In this document: one piece after another, positions 24,521 through 33,084 of the stretch
How the letters are laid out: every line of letters starts with the position of its first letter
Numbering within the stretch: position 1 is the stretch's first letter
Source of the DNA: Bacteroidia bacterium
GTDB lineage: Bacteria; Bacteroidota; Bacteroidia; UKL13-3
Length of the DNA stretch: 34,388 nt
Reading direction: 5' to 3'
Assembly (NCBI GenBank): GCA_025454975.1
Contig: JALONK010000031.1
Coordinates: 1 to 34,388 of the forward strand
Notes under the pieces: model-generated
The model's input: the letters and a program-made list of their open reading frames with translations, nothing else
Told to the model about the DNA's origin: nothing
Databases searched by the model: none
Translations under genes and position numbers: made by a program

Positions 24521-27256
24521 TTATTTATTTTTTTTGATTAATGTAGGTAGTTGTTTCTTGAAAAATGCTTCATATCCATCAATCTTTTTATCCTTCAGCA
24601 ATTTTTTAAACTGCTCAGCCGATACTACAAAATGTAAAAAGTTAACATTAGCTGATATTGCTGTGTTATAAAAATTAACCAAGTTAATTCCTGAGTAATA
24701 ATTAATGGCTGCATCTAATTTGGGAAAATCGCGCACGTACACCAATTGATAACCATCTGCACTAATTAATGTGTTTACCCTAAGGCTTTCGAATTGATGA
24801 TATTCATCGTTATAACCAATTAACTTTTGTAACAAATCATTTACATCAAATTTTTCAGATTTAGTTGCAAACACGTAATAATTTACACCTTCAGGCAATA
24901 ATGCGAACTCAGGCTCCGCAATATTCGCTGTACCATTATTGGTTTCACTTCTGCGTTTAATTGCTGTTAACATTTGTTGGGCATTTAGCGCAACATCAGT
25001 TTGAGGATAAGCTTTTACTATGTCTTCCAATTCTTTCTTAAATAATGATAAACTATCAGTGCGACCCACGGCTAATGCATACAACAAATCAAATTTAGCT
25101 TGCATAGCGTTACCGGGAAAGTTTTTATCTACTTCACGTTTACCTGTTTTAACCGCGCTGTAGTTGCCGGTAAGATACTCATTATAAAGCGACTCATAAA
25201 CCTTTATCAATTCTTTGTTCGCATTAGCTTCATTAGAGGTTATTACCTTGTTTTGTAGAATAGCTGCATACTTACTTTCGGGATATTTATTTATGAGCAG
25301 TTGTTTGGTTGCATCGGCATTTTTTTGATCCTTTAGGTTGATATAAATTTTATACATGTTATATAAAACTTCAGCTTCATACTCATGATCGGGGTAGCGT
25401 TTATTTAAGGTATTATAATTATTAATGGCTTCTTTGTAATCTTTTATTTTTACATCATACAGTATTCCAATATTATAATAAGCATCAATAATGCGCTCGT
25501 TTGATTTTGTTATTTCATCTTTGGTATAAGGAATATTTTTCACCCATGCACTTCTGTCGTCACTTAAGGTTGGTTTATTTATTTTTTCTTGCGATGAGTC
25601 ATCAACTTTTTGGGCTTGGTCGGGTAACTTATTTGTGCTATCCTTAGGCGCACCCGGTGCAGGATTATCACCAACTGAAGGTTTTATTTTTTCTCGGGCT
25701 GCAATCCTCCAAAAATCTTCGCTTTCACGTCGCCCCCATTTACGTTGACTAAAAAATTCGGCTTGTCCTGCTTGCATTACAGAAGCATTGTAAAAATACC
25801 ATTGGCCTTGCTCGGCACTTCCCGGCAAAGCAGGTAATCCCGGACCACCAATAGGTTTATTTAGTTCGGCTTGACGTTCTTGTTCTTTTTTATTTTTCTC
25901 GGCCTTAGCTTGTTGCTCTGCTTTTAACTTAGCAGCAGCAATCCAACTATCAACGCGCTTTTCTAATTCAGTTTTTGATAATTTACCTAAACGTTGCAAA
26001 CTATCTTCTGTTTCTATAACAAGAATATTACTTATCAACTCATTTAATACTGTTTTTCTGTCTTGAATTTTTTGATAATCCTTGTATTCTTTTGGAATAG
26101 TGGCAGCAGCACTATCGTAGTAAGCTTGACCCAACTTATAATCCGGTCGTTCAAGATATATATTGCCAAGTGCTAAATAACTCAGGGCTTTTTGGGTAAC
26201 ATTTTTTGAACTTTTTGCTATTGACAGTTGATAGTGCTTTATTGCATTAGGAATATCCTTGTCTAAATATTCAACTCGGGCCAATTCAAACAAAATCTGA
26301 TCATAAAAACCTTCATTCTTATCATCCCTCAACATGCGTTTTAAATTACGCTTAACCTGCTTCACTTCCTTTTTATTGGTAAGATCGTAAGTTTTTATCA
26401 GGTTAAGGTTAGCATTAAATTCAAAATCATATGGCGCAAGTAGTTTAGTTACCTTTAAAAAATGGTGTTTAGCGGCAGGAATGGTATCATTTAATAACGA
26501 CAATTGACCTAAAATATAATTATATCGGATGCGCATAGGTTTGGTTGGTGCATATTCCAATGCAACGGCCAAACGGTCAAATGCCAGTTTATTTTTTTCT
26601 TGTCGTAAATATAAATCAGCGGCCACCGCATATATGAATGAGCGTTGTTCTGCTTTTACTTTATTGGTTTTTTCCTGTGCCTTTTTAGTTGAATTTCTTT
26701 TACCAACCAACTTTACCGGATCAAGTTCATTAATTAATAATCCCATAACGGCTTCGGCCTCGCCTTGTTTATTCAAAGCTGCATAACACCGGGCAATCCA
26801 TGCAGTTGCTACAAACCTAAGGTTGCTTGTTTTGTATTTCGAATTAATATACTGAAAGGTTTCCAGAGCCGCATAATAATCACCTTTATAAAATTGAGCT
26901 TTACCCATGAGCAAGTAACTATCATCGGTATACGACCCAATGTTGTGCATAGAAATAGAGGTAGACATTTTCTTAATCACCTCATCCATCGCTGCGGTTA
27001 AACCTTTAGAGGCCGCTTCATCAGGCGTGATTAATACCGGTAATGTTCTATTAAAATCGTTGGGGATTCCTTTTTCGTAGGCAGTAATAGCTTCATTAAA
27101 TTTAGTTTCGCCGTTAAAATATACATTATAATGTCCGGTTAAGGTATGCCATTTACGATTTATCCACCTGTCGCGGGTAGGATTACAGGCAGTAATAACC
27201 AGTAATAGGAATAAAAACTGCCATAATAATTTCGACTTGATACTTGTGTATTGCAA
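24521..27256 (-). CDS. sprE: TPR outer-membrane lipoprotein, PorW/SprE-like (T9SS, gliding)
   Basis: A 911-residue TPR protein. The lipoprotein signal is clear: SKLLWQFLFLLLVITACN with ITAC as lipobox. After it comes a segment (RWINRKWHTLTGHYNVYFNG) that resembles the start of SprE of Flavobacterium johnsoniae and PorW of Porphyromonas gingivalis, factors required for type IX secretion. Several TPR units follow (e.g. AQFYKGDYYAALETFQYI and NIGILYDVKIKDYKEAINNY), with a charged coiled-coil segment near residues 410-470 and a C-terminal alpha/beta domain of SprE type. No ATG is available near the signal, so translation probably starts at the TTG at 27256. A T9SS role agrees with the T9SS-exported protein at 1737. 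Assignment to PorW/SprE is by recognition, not search. Confidence 0.75.
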   Translation of the reverse strand: MQYTSIKSKLLWQFLFLLLVITACNPTRDRWINRKWHTLTGHYNVYFNGETKFNEAITAYEKGIPNDFNRTLPVLITPDEAASKGLTAAMDEVIKKMSTSISMHNIGSYTDDSYLLMGKAQFYKGDYYAALETFQYINSKYKTSNLRFVATAWIARCYAALNKQGEAEAVMGLLINELDPVKLVGKRNSTKKAQEKTNKVKAEQRSFIYAVAADLYLRQEKNKLAFDRLAVALEYAPTKPMRIRYNYILGQLSLLNDTIPAAKHHFLKVTKLLAPYDFEFNANLNLIKTYDLTNKKEVKQVKRNLKRMLRDDKNEGFYDQILFELARVEYLDKDIPNAIKHYQLSIAKSSKNVTQKALSYLALGNIYLERPDYKLGQAYYDSAAATIPKEYKDYQKIQDRKTVLNELISNILVIETEDSLQRLGKLSKTELEKRVDSWIAAAKLKAEQQAKAEKNKKEQERQAELNKPIGGPGLPALPGSAEQGQWYFYNASVMQAGQAEFFSQRKWGRRESEDFWRIAAREKIKPSVGDNPAPGAPKDSTNKLPDQAQKVDDSSQEKINKPTLSDDRSAWVKNIPYTKDEITKSNERIIDAYYNIGILYDVKIKDYKEAINNYNTLNKRYPDHEYEAEVLYNMYKIYINLKDQKNADATKQLLINKYPESKYAAILQNKVITSNEANANKELIKVYESLYNEYLTGNYSAVKTGKREVDKNFPGNAMQAKFDLLYALAVGRTDSLSLFKKELEDIVKAYPQTDVALNAQQMLTAIKRRSETNNGTANIAEPEFALLPEGVNYYVFATKSEKFDVNDLLQKLIGYNDEYHQFESLRVNTLISADGYQLVYVRDFPKLDAAINYYSGINLVNFYNTAISANVNFLHFVVSAEQFKKLLKDKKIDGYEAFFKKQLPTLIKKNK

Positions 27257-27299
27257 ACTTTTTAAAATGCTTAAACCAGAATACTTAACTTTGAAAACG

Positions 27300-27329
27300 C
27301 AAAATTATTTTAATACCTCACTCTACAAA
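27300..27329 (-). promoter_or_regulatory. Promoter of the PorW/SprE-PBP1A-DUF1653 operon
   Basis: On the minus strand TTTG (27326-27329) is followed after 18 bases by TAATTTTG (27300-27307). This matches the Bacteroidota major sigma factor consensus TTTG-N19-TAnnTTTG within one base of spacing. Transcription would start near 27293, giving a leader of roughly 35-40 bases before the TTG start at 27256. Confidence 0.6.
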
Positions 27330-27365
27330 ATATAATTATAAGTTTAGTGAGGGTAAATTAGAATT

Positions 27366-27734
27366 ATGGAAAAGAAAAAAAAGAAACTAATTCAAAAGCT
27401 TAAAAACAGGTACAGGATAGTACTTATCAACGATACTACTTTTGAAGAAAAATTTTCATTTAGTTTAACTCCGATGAATGTATTTGTTGGCTTTAGTTCA
27501 TTTTTGGTATTTTTCACTTTTATTATTACCCTATTAATCATTTTCACCCCACTTCGAGAGTATATACCGGGTTATAGCGACCCTGATTTGAAGCAAGATT
27601 TGGCCAGAACTTTATACAAAACAGATTCACTTGAACAGGCGTTAAAAGACAAAGATGCATATTATAAAAACCTGCTGAATATTGTTAATGGAACCATACA
27701 GGACGAGCCTGCTGCCGGTCCGAATGGCAAATAA
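27366..27734 (+). CDS. Membrane-anchor protein resembling the N-terminus of Bacteroidota M23 peptidases, peptidase domain absent
   Basis: A 122-residue protein with a lysine-rich N-terminus, one transmembrane helix (~residues 39-61) and a short extracytoplasmic tail. The block NRYRIVLINDTTFEEKFSF and the post-helix FTPLREYIPGYSD are characteristic of the N-terminal part of M23 family metallopeptidases of Bacteroidota. Those proteins usually continue for 150 or more residues into a LytM/M23 domain. Here a stop follows a helical tail (KTDSLEQALKDKD), and the 144-bp gap to the next gene shows no obvious peptidase remnant. It may be a truncated gene or a genuine anchor-only form. The next gene is a bactofilin, the usual neighbour of such peptidases, so a scaffold role at the envelope is plausible. 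Confidence 0.7.
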   Translation: MEKKKKKLIQKLKNRYRIVLINDTTFEEKFSFSLTPMNVFVGFSSFLVFFTFIITLLIIFTPLREYIPGYSDPDLKQDLARTLYKTDSLEQALKDKDAYYKNLLNIVNGTIQDEPAAGPNGK

Positions 27735-27792
27735 ATTATTGCCTTGATTACTTTAGATTTAATCGGTTGAGGTGCTGAATCATTTTTTATTG

Positions 27793-27822
27793 TTGCATTC
27801 CAAACAGAAAAAACTAACTTTG
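27793..27822 (+). promoter_or_regulatory. Promoter of the bactofilin-ATP synthase operon
   Basis: TTG (27793-27795), a 19-base spacer and TAACTTTG (27815-27822) match the Bacteroidota consensus TTG-N19-TAnnTTTG exactly. The expected start is near 27829, leaving about 50 bases before the bactofilin ATG at 27879. Confidence 0.6.
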
Positions 27823-27878
27823 TTTATTAGTATTTTACTGAAAGGTAAATAGTTTTAACTCAACATTTAAGAAATTAT

Positions 27879-28322
27879 ATGGCACTATTTAATAACACAA
27901 AATCAGCCGCAGTGGCATTCAATCCTAATACGTTAAACATTATTAACAGTGGAACTCAAATTACCGGAGATGTAAATTCGGATGGAGATATGCGTGTTGA
28001 TGGAACCATAAAAGGCTATCTTACTTCAAAAGCAAGGTTAGTACTAGGGCCAACTGCAATTATTGATGGTGATATAAAAGCAGCAAACATTGAAATTTCG
28101 GGCGAAGTGAATGGAAATATTTATGCATCGGAATTATTAACCATAAAAGCATCAGCTAAAATTAATGGTGATATTATTTCGAATAAACTAATCATTGAGT
28201 CAGGTGCAAGTTTTAATGGTAATTGTAAAATGAACAAACCAAAAGAAGCGTCTATCAACAATTCATCGAATGCAGCCAAACCAGCACCAAAACCGGCAGC
28301 AAAAGAAGCCGTTGCTCAATAG
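27879..28322 (+). CDS. Bactofilin (polymer-forming cytoskeletal protein)
   Basis: A 147-residue bactofilin. The core (~residues 20-115) is the right-handed beta-helix of the family with regularly spaced Gly and hydrophobic residues: GTQITGDVNSDGDMRVDG, then TIKGYLTSKARLVLG, AIIDGDIKAANIEISG, EVNGNIYASELLTIK and AKINGDIISNKLIIESG. A Pro/Lys/Ala-rich tail follows. Bactofilins polymerise without nucleotides, often at the membrane, and position cell-wall enzymes. The adjacent anchor-only M23-like protein fits that role. The next gene, atpZ, begins inside its 3' end, so it is co-transcribed with the ATP synthase genes, probably from the promoter at 27793. Confidence 0.92.
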   Translation: MALFNNTKSAAVAFNPNTLNIINSGTQITGDVNSDGDMRVDGTIKGYLTSKARLVLGPTAIIDGDIKAANIEISGEVNGNIYASELLTIKASAKINGDIISNKLIIESGASFNGNCKMNKPKEASINNSSNAAKPAPKPAAKEAVAQ

Positions 28323-28509
28323 TTATGCAAAATTTAGTGCCATTGCCTTTCAAATGGTAATACTATTTGCCGGGCTTGCACTTGGTGGAAATCACCTCGA
28401 CAATTACTGGGAATTTAATTTCCCGTTTTTAACCCTTTCAGGTGTTTTATTGGCTATGATAGCAATGGTGGTTATTTTGTTAAAAGTAATCAATAACAAC
28501 CCCGAATAA
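28270..28509 (+). CDS. atpZ: AtpZ/AtpI-family F0F1 ATPase accessory protein
   Basis: A 79-residue protein with two transmembrane helices. The sequence YAKFSAIAFQMVILFAGLALGG followed by a short loop and LTLSGVLLAMIAMVVILLKV matches the AtpZ-type protein found at the head of ATP synthase operons, thought to aid divalent cation supply or c-ring assembly. The only in-frame ATG (28270) lies 53 bases inside the bactofilin gene. A TTG at 28312, giving LLNSYAKF, is a realistic alternative with an 11-base overlap and would remove a polar Gln/Lys/Asn N-terminus. Confidence 0.8.
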   Translation: MQPNQHQNRQQKKPLLNSYAKFSAIAFQMVILFAGLALGGNHLDNYWEFNFPFLTLSGVLLAMIAMVVILLKVINNNPE

Positions 28510-28525
28510 TATCCAGCAACCTTTG

Positions 28526-28930
28526 ATGATTTTTATCAGATTCTACTTATATCTTGTAGCCTTAACCTTAATCCAAATAGGTATTGTTTTAGGTTTTCCA
28601 CATGTATTTTATACCAATGAATGTATCAAGGCTATTCTATTTTTAGGATTAATCACCGGACTATCCTACCCTATTGCTAACATTGGAGTTGGCAGTAAGG
28701 ATGGGTTTACTTTTATTAGCTCGGCATACTTATCAATTGGTATTAGATTAGTGTTAAGTATGGTTTATATTGTGTACTATAAACTAGCCAAGCATCCATT
28801 CAATTTAAGTTTCATCTTTACGTTTTTTGCTGCCTACATTTTTTACACAATATTTGAAATTATCTACCTAACCGCTAAATTGCGCCCCAATTCAAAGGAA
28901 AAAACAAGCAGTAATGACTCCGATAACTAA
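28526..28930 (+). CDS. Four-helix membrane protein at the AtpI position
   Basis: A 134-residue protein with four transmembrane helices and a hydrophilic tail (NSKEKTSSNDSDN). The start is the ATG at 28526; the preceding TTG is unlikely. It lies 16 bp after atpZ and its end overlaps atpB by 17 bases. In this position other bacteria have AtpI (ATP synthase protein I), which has the same size and topology and is involved in c-ring assembly. Sequence similarity to AtpI is not obvious to me, so the assignment rests mostly on context. Confidence 0.75.
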   Translation: MIFIRFYLYLVALTLIQIGIVLGFPHVFYTNECIKAILFLGLITGLSYPIANIGVGSKDGFTFISSAYLSIGIRLVLSMVYIVYYKLAKHPFNLSFIFTFFAAYIFYTIFEIIYLTAKLRPNSKEKTSSNDSDN

Positions 28931-30044
28931 TAGATTTTCAGCGAAAAACACAGTGAAAGCAGCCATATTTTTTATCCTGTCGCTTATTACCATTACACAA
29001 GTAATGGCTAATGAGCCGGAAGTTGCAACTACTAATGTTACCTCGGATTCAGTTGCTACAGCATCACACGAAGAATCAAAACACGAAGAGAAGTTTAATA
29101 CCAGTGAAGTTATCATGGAGCACATTGCAGATGCTCACGACTGGCATTTATGGGGACATACATCTTTTCATTTGCCTGTGATTTTATATACAGATAAAGG
29201 TTTAGAAATATTTTCATCAGGTAAATTTGACCACGGACATGCAGTACATGCAGGAAAATATTATAACTATAAAAATGTTCACGAACATATTAAAATAGTT
29301 GATGCGGCAGGAAATATTGATGAAGCGGCATCATCACACGTGATTGATTTTTCAATAACCAAGAATGTTGCTTCCTTGTTAGTTGCTTTTACCTTTTTAC
29401 TAATCATTTTTATTAGTGTAGCCAATGGTTATAAAAAGCGTGGAATTGCTGCTCCAAAAGGTTTAGGTGCTTGGTTAGAGCCAATCATTTTGTTTGTTAG
29501 AGACGACATTGCAAGGCCGAATTTAGGCGACCAATATCACAGGTTCATGCCTTACTTATTAACTGTATTCTTCTTTATTTGGATGAATAATGTGTTGGGA
29601 TTGGTGCCGTTTTTTCCGGGCGGAGCAAATGTAACAGGGAATATAGCAGTAACACTTGTGTTGGCAGTTTTTACTTTTATCCTTACCAATATTAATGGTA
29701 CAAAAACTTATTGGAGTCATGTGTTCACACCACATGTTCCCGGTTGGTTGTATCCATTAATGATTCCGGTTGAAATCATCGGATTATTTACCAAGCCTTT
29801 TGCATTAATGATTCGTTTATTTGCGAACATTACTGCCGGGCACATTTTAGTATTGAGTTTAGTTTGTTTAATTTTCATATTTAAATCAATGATGGTAGCA
29901 AGTGTTTCGGTTCCATTCGTAATTTTTATTAGTGTAATCGAATTGCTGGTAGCCTTCATTCAAGCGTTTATCTTTACCATTCTATCTGCATTGTATATAG
30001 GTATGGCTTTAGAAAAACCACATCATGAAAATGAACACCACTAA
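28914..30044 (+). CDS. atpB: ATP synthase F0 subunit a
   Basis: A 376-residue subunit a, the stator half of the proton channel. The essential arginine is R301 in KPFALMIRLFANITAGH. Five or more helices are visible from about residue 150 onward, with FMPYLLTVFFFIWMNNVLGL as another conserved stretch. The first ~140 residues form an N-terminal extension typical of Bacteroidota: a signal peptide-like segment (FFILSLITITQVMA) and then a His- and Glu-rich region. It overlaps the upstream gene by 17 bases and precedes atpE by 50. Confidence 0.97.
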   Translation: MTPITNRFSAKNTVKAAIFFILSLITITQVMANEPEVATTNVTSDSVATASHEESKHEEKFNTSEVIMEHIADAHDWHLWGHTSFHLPVILYTDKGLEIFSSGKFDHGHAVHAGKYYNYKNVHEHIKIVDAAGNIDEAASSHVIDFSITKNVASLLVAFTFLLIIFISVANGYKKRGIAAPKGLGAWLEPIILFVRDDIARPNLGDQYHRFMPYLLTVFFFIWMNNVLGLVPFFPGGANVTGNIAVTLVLAVFTFILTNINGTKTYWSHVFTPHVPGWLYPLMIPVEIIGLFTKPFALMIRLFANITAGHILVLSLVCLIFIFKSMMVASVSVPFVIFISVIELLVAFIQAFIFTILSALYIGMALEKPHHENEHH

Positions 30045-30082
30045 ACCAATAAATTGAAACTTTTTTTTGTTAAACAAAATAA

Positions 30083-30304
<222 letters not shown>

Positions 30305-30311
30305 TCACAGC

Positions 30312-30351
30312 AAAGCCCGATTGTAGTATTTTTCAGATCGGGCTTTTTTTT
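30312..30351 (+). terminator. Intrinsic terminator between atpE and atpF (operon attenuator)
   Basis: Arms agcccgat (30314-30321) and atcgggct (30337-30344) pair perfectly, extended by A-T pairs to 10 bp, with a 15-base loop and an uninterrupted T run to 30351. It lies 8 bases after the atpE stop and inside an operon whose later genes lack an obvious promoter nearby, so it probably acts as a partial terminator. Confidence 0.8.
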
Positions 30352-30394
30352 CCGATTACATTTTTCAATTTAAAAAAGTCAACATCTAAATAAA

Positions 30395-30889
30395 ATGGAT
30401 TTAGTTACACCTAGTATAGGTTTGGTATTTTGGTCAAGTATTTCATTCTTGATTTTAATGTTTTTGTTAACCAAGTTTGCTTGGAAACCAATTACGGCTG
30501 CACTTAAGGAACGTGAAGAAAGTATTGATTCTGCGATTAAACAAGCAGAAGCGGCTCGTGAGCAAATGATGGCTCTTAAAAGTGATAATGAGCGTTTATT
30601 AAACGAAGCACGTGCTGAAAGGGACCGTTTATTAAAAGAAGCCAACGAAATTAAAGAGCAAATTCTTGCTAAAGCAAAACAAGATGCTAAAACAGAAGGA
30701 GAAAAACTGATTTTATCAGCAAAACAAGCTATTGAGCAAGAAAAGGTGAATGCGTTGAATACACTAAAACAACAAGTTGCAATATTATCAGTTGACATGG
30801 CCGAAAAAATATTGGAAAAACAACTTGCCGACAGAGGTCAACAAGAAGCCTATATTAATGATAATTTAAAATCTATCAGTTTAAATTAA
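30395..30889 (+). CDS. atpF: ATP synthase F0 subunit b
   Basis: A 164-residue subunit b: one N-terminal membrane helix (~residues 8-27, IGLVFWSSISFLILMFLL), then FAWKPITAALKEREESID and a long charged coiled coil. It forms the peripheral stalk joining subunit a to the F1 head. Length and layout are normal. It starts about 45 bases after the terminator that follows atpE and ends one base before atpH. Confidence 0.96.
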   Translation: MDLVTPSIGLVFWSSISFLILMFLLTKFAWKPITAALKEREESIDSAIKQAEAAREQMMALKSDNERLLNEARAERDRLLKEANEIKEQILAKAKQDAKTEGEKLILSAKQAIEQEKVNALNTLKQQVAILSVDMAEKILEKQLADRGQQEAYINDNLKSISLN

Positions 30890-30890
30890 T

Positions 30891-31442
30891 ATGTCGGAAC
30901 ACAGAGTAGCAAGTAGGTATGCTAAATCACTAATTGATTTAGCCATCGAAAAAAATATCGTTGACGCAGTTCTTGCCGATATGAATACTTTTCTTGCTGT
31001 GGCGCATAACAATAGCGATTTCGCCTCAATGCTAAAATCACCTGTTATAGGTGGTGATAAAAAAAACGCTGTTATTACTGGTATTTTTTCAAAATACTGT
31101 CAAGTATTAACGATGGATTTCTTTAAAATCATCATCAGAAAAGGTCGTGAAAAATATTTAGAAGCTATTGCTAAAAATTATATCGAGCAATACAACAAGT
31201 TAAATAATATTATTAAAGCTAGCATTAAAACTGCTGTACCGGTTGGAGAGCAGTTGTTAAATGAGGTGAAACAATTCCTTGAAGCGCAAACAGGAAAAAA
31301 AGTCCAGCTATCGTCCACTGTTGATGCAAAACTGATAGGAGGAATCATGGTGATGGTGGAAGATAAATTGTTTGATGCAACCATTGCAGGCAAACTAGAT
31401 AAATTAAAACACGAATTAATAAACAGTTACATTTCTAAATAA
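30891..31442 (+). CDS. atpH: ATP synthase F1 subunit delta
   Basis: A 183-residue subunit delta (OSCP) that joins the b stalk to the alpha subunits. The N-terminal helical domain begins VASRYAKSLIDLAIEKN, and the C-terminal part has the family motif region KLIGGIMVMVEDKLFDATIAGKL. Length is normal. The start lies directly after atpF and the stop 6 bases before atpA. Confidence 0.95.
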   Translation: MSEHRVASRYAKSLIDLAIEKNIVDAVLADMNTFLAVAHNNSDFASMLKSPVIGGDKKNAVITGIFSKYCQVLTMDFFKIIIRKGREKYLEAIAKNYIEQYNKLNNIIKASIKTAVPVGEQLLNEVKQFLEAQTGKKVQLSSTVDAKLIGGIMVMVEDKLFDATIAGKLDKLKHELINSYISK

Positions 31443-31448
31443 ACAATT

Positions 31449-33029
31449 ATGGTAGAGATCAGACCTGATGAGGTATCTGCAATTATCAGAGAACAACTTA
31501 GCAACTTTAAATCGGCTGCCGAGTTAGAAGAAGTAGGTACCGTTTTGCAAGTGGGTGACGGTATTGCCCGTATCTACGGTTTAACTAAAGTTCAATCGGG
31601 AGAGTTGATTGAATTTAAAAACGGAACCCAAGCCATCGTATTAAACCTTGAAGAAGATAACGTAGGAGCAGTATTATTAGGTCCATCCGACCAAATTGTA
31701 GAAGGTGACACGGTAAAACGTACCGGAAGAATCGCTTCTATCAACGTAGGTGAAGGTTTATTGGGCCGTGTAGTAAATACTATGGGAAAACCAATTGACG
31801 GTAAAGGTCCGATTAAAGGTGATTTGTATGAAATGCCAATCGAACGTAAAGCACCTGGTGTAATTTATCGCGAACCGGTTAAAGAACCACTTCAAACAGG
31901 TTTAAAGGCAATTGATGCCATGATTCCAATCGGTAGAGGACAACGCGAATTAATTATCGGTGATAGACAAACCGGTAAAACCGCCGTTGCTATTGATACC
32001 ATTTTAAATCAAAAAGAATTTTATGACGCCGGAAAGCCGGTATATTGTATCTATGTAGCTATTGGTCAAAAAGCCTCTACAGTTGCACAGGTTGTAAAAA
32101 CATTAGAAGATAACGGGGCATTGCCATATTCAGTTGTGGTAAGTGCAACTTCTTCTGATCCTGCTCCAATGCAGTTCTATGCTCCAATGGCCGGTGCAGC
32201 AATCGGCGAATTCTTCCGTGATACCGGTCGTCCGGCATTAATTGTATTCGACGATTTATCAAAACAAGCCGTTGCGTACCGCGAAGTTTCTTTATTATTA
32301 AAACGCCCTCCGGGACGTGAAGCGTATCCGGGTGATGTGTTCTATCTACACAGTCGTTTACTTGAAAGAGCTGCTAAAATAAACGCAACCGACTACATCG
32401 CTCAACAAATGAATGATATCCCTCCTTCAATAAAATCACTCGTTAAAGGCGGAGGTTCGTTAACAGCATTACCAATCATTGAAACACAGGCGGGCGACGT
32501 TTCTGCTTATATTCCAACCAATGTAATTTCGATTACAGACGGACAAATATTCTTAGAGGCGAATTTATTTAATTCAGGTATTCGTCCGGCTATTAACGTA
32601 GGTATTTCGGTATCACGTGTTGGTGGTAACGCGCAAATTAAATCTATGAAAAAGGTTGCAGGTACGCTTAAACTTGACCAGGCGCAATACCGTGAACTTG
32701 AAGCGTTTTCAAAATTCGGATCCGACCTTGATGCCGCTACTAAAGCAGTACTTGCTAAAGGTGCACGTAACGTTGAAATCTTAAAACAAGGTCAGTACGC
32801 CCCTGTTTCAGTTGAAAAACAAGTAGCTATCATCTACCTTGGAACAAAAGGTTTGTTAAATAATGTTCCTGTAAATAAAATTCGTGAATTTGAAGTTGAA
32901 TTTCACCAATTTATTGAAGCTAAACACAGTTCGGTGTTGGCTGAATTGAAAAAAGGAAATTTAAGTGATGAAGTAACTGCTACCCTAGAATCGGTTGCTA
33001 AAGAACTTTCTACAAAATATAGCGCTTAA
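31449..33029 (+). CDS. atpA: ATP synthase F1 subunit alpha
   Basis: A 526-residue alpha subunit. The Walker A motif is GDRQTGKT (171-178), the family signature region with the arginine that reaches the catalytic site is [13 protein letters not shown], and [18 protein letters not shown] gives the conserved Walker B segment. It holds the non-catalytic nucleotide sites of the F1 head. The codon use here is more regular than in the surrounding genes, in keeping with high expression. It is followed by an 8-bp hairpin before atpG. Confidence 0.98.
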   Translation: MVEIRPDEVSAIIREQLSNFKSAAELEEVGTVLQVGDGIARIYGLTKVQSGELIEFKNGTQAIVLNLEEDNVGAVLLGPSDQIVEGDTVKRTGRIASINVGEGLLGRVVNTMGKPIDGKGPIKGDLYEMPIERKAPGVIYREPVKEPLQTGLKAIDAMIPIGRGQRELIIGDRQTGKTAVAIDTILNQKEFYDAGKPVYCIYVAIGQKASTVAQVVKTLEDNGALPYSVVVSATSSDPAPMQFYAPMAGAAIGEFFRDTGRPALIVFDDLSKQAVAYREVSLLLKRPPGREAYPGDVFYLHSRLLERAAKINATDYIAQQMNDIPPSIKSLVKGGGSLTALPIIETQAGDVSAYIPTNVISITDGQIFLEANLFNSGIRPAINVGISVSRVGGNAQIKSMKKVAGTLKLDQAQYRELEAFSKFGSDLDAATKAVLAKGARNVEILKQGQYAPVSVEKQVAIIYLGTKGLLNNVPVNKIREFEVEFHQFIEAKHSSVLAELKKGNLSDEVTATLESVAKELSTKYSA

Positions 33030-33037
33030 AAACATTC

Positions 33038-33062
33038 ACAGAGGCTGAAATATTGCCTCTGT
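33038..33062 (+). other. Perfect hairpin in the atpA-atpG gap
   Basis: Arms acagaggc (33038-33045) and gcctctgt (33055-33062) pair over 8 bp with a 9-base loop. No true T run follows (aatatttt instead), so it may be a transcript-stabilising or processing hairpin rather than a terminator. Confidence 0.5.
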
Positions 33063-33084
33063 AATATTTTAATAATCCATTATA

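Noticed and set aside
30379-30798. Minus-strand frame of 139 codons opposite atpF
   Set aside because: The Ser/Cys-rich product is the antisense reflection of the Glu/Lys/Ala coiled coil of subunit b.
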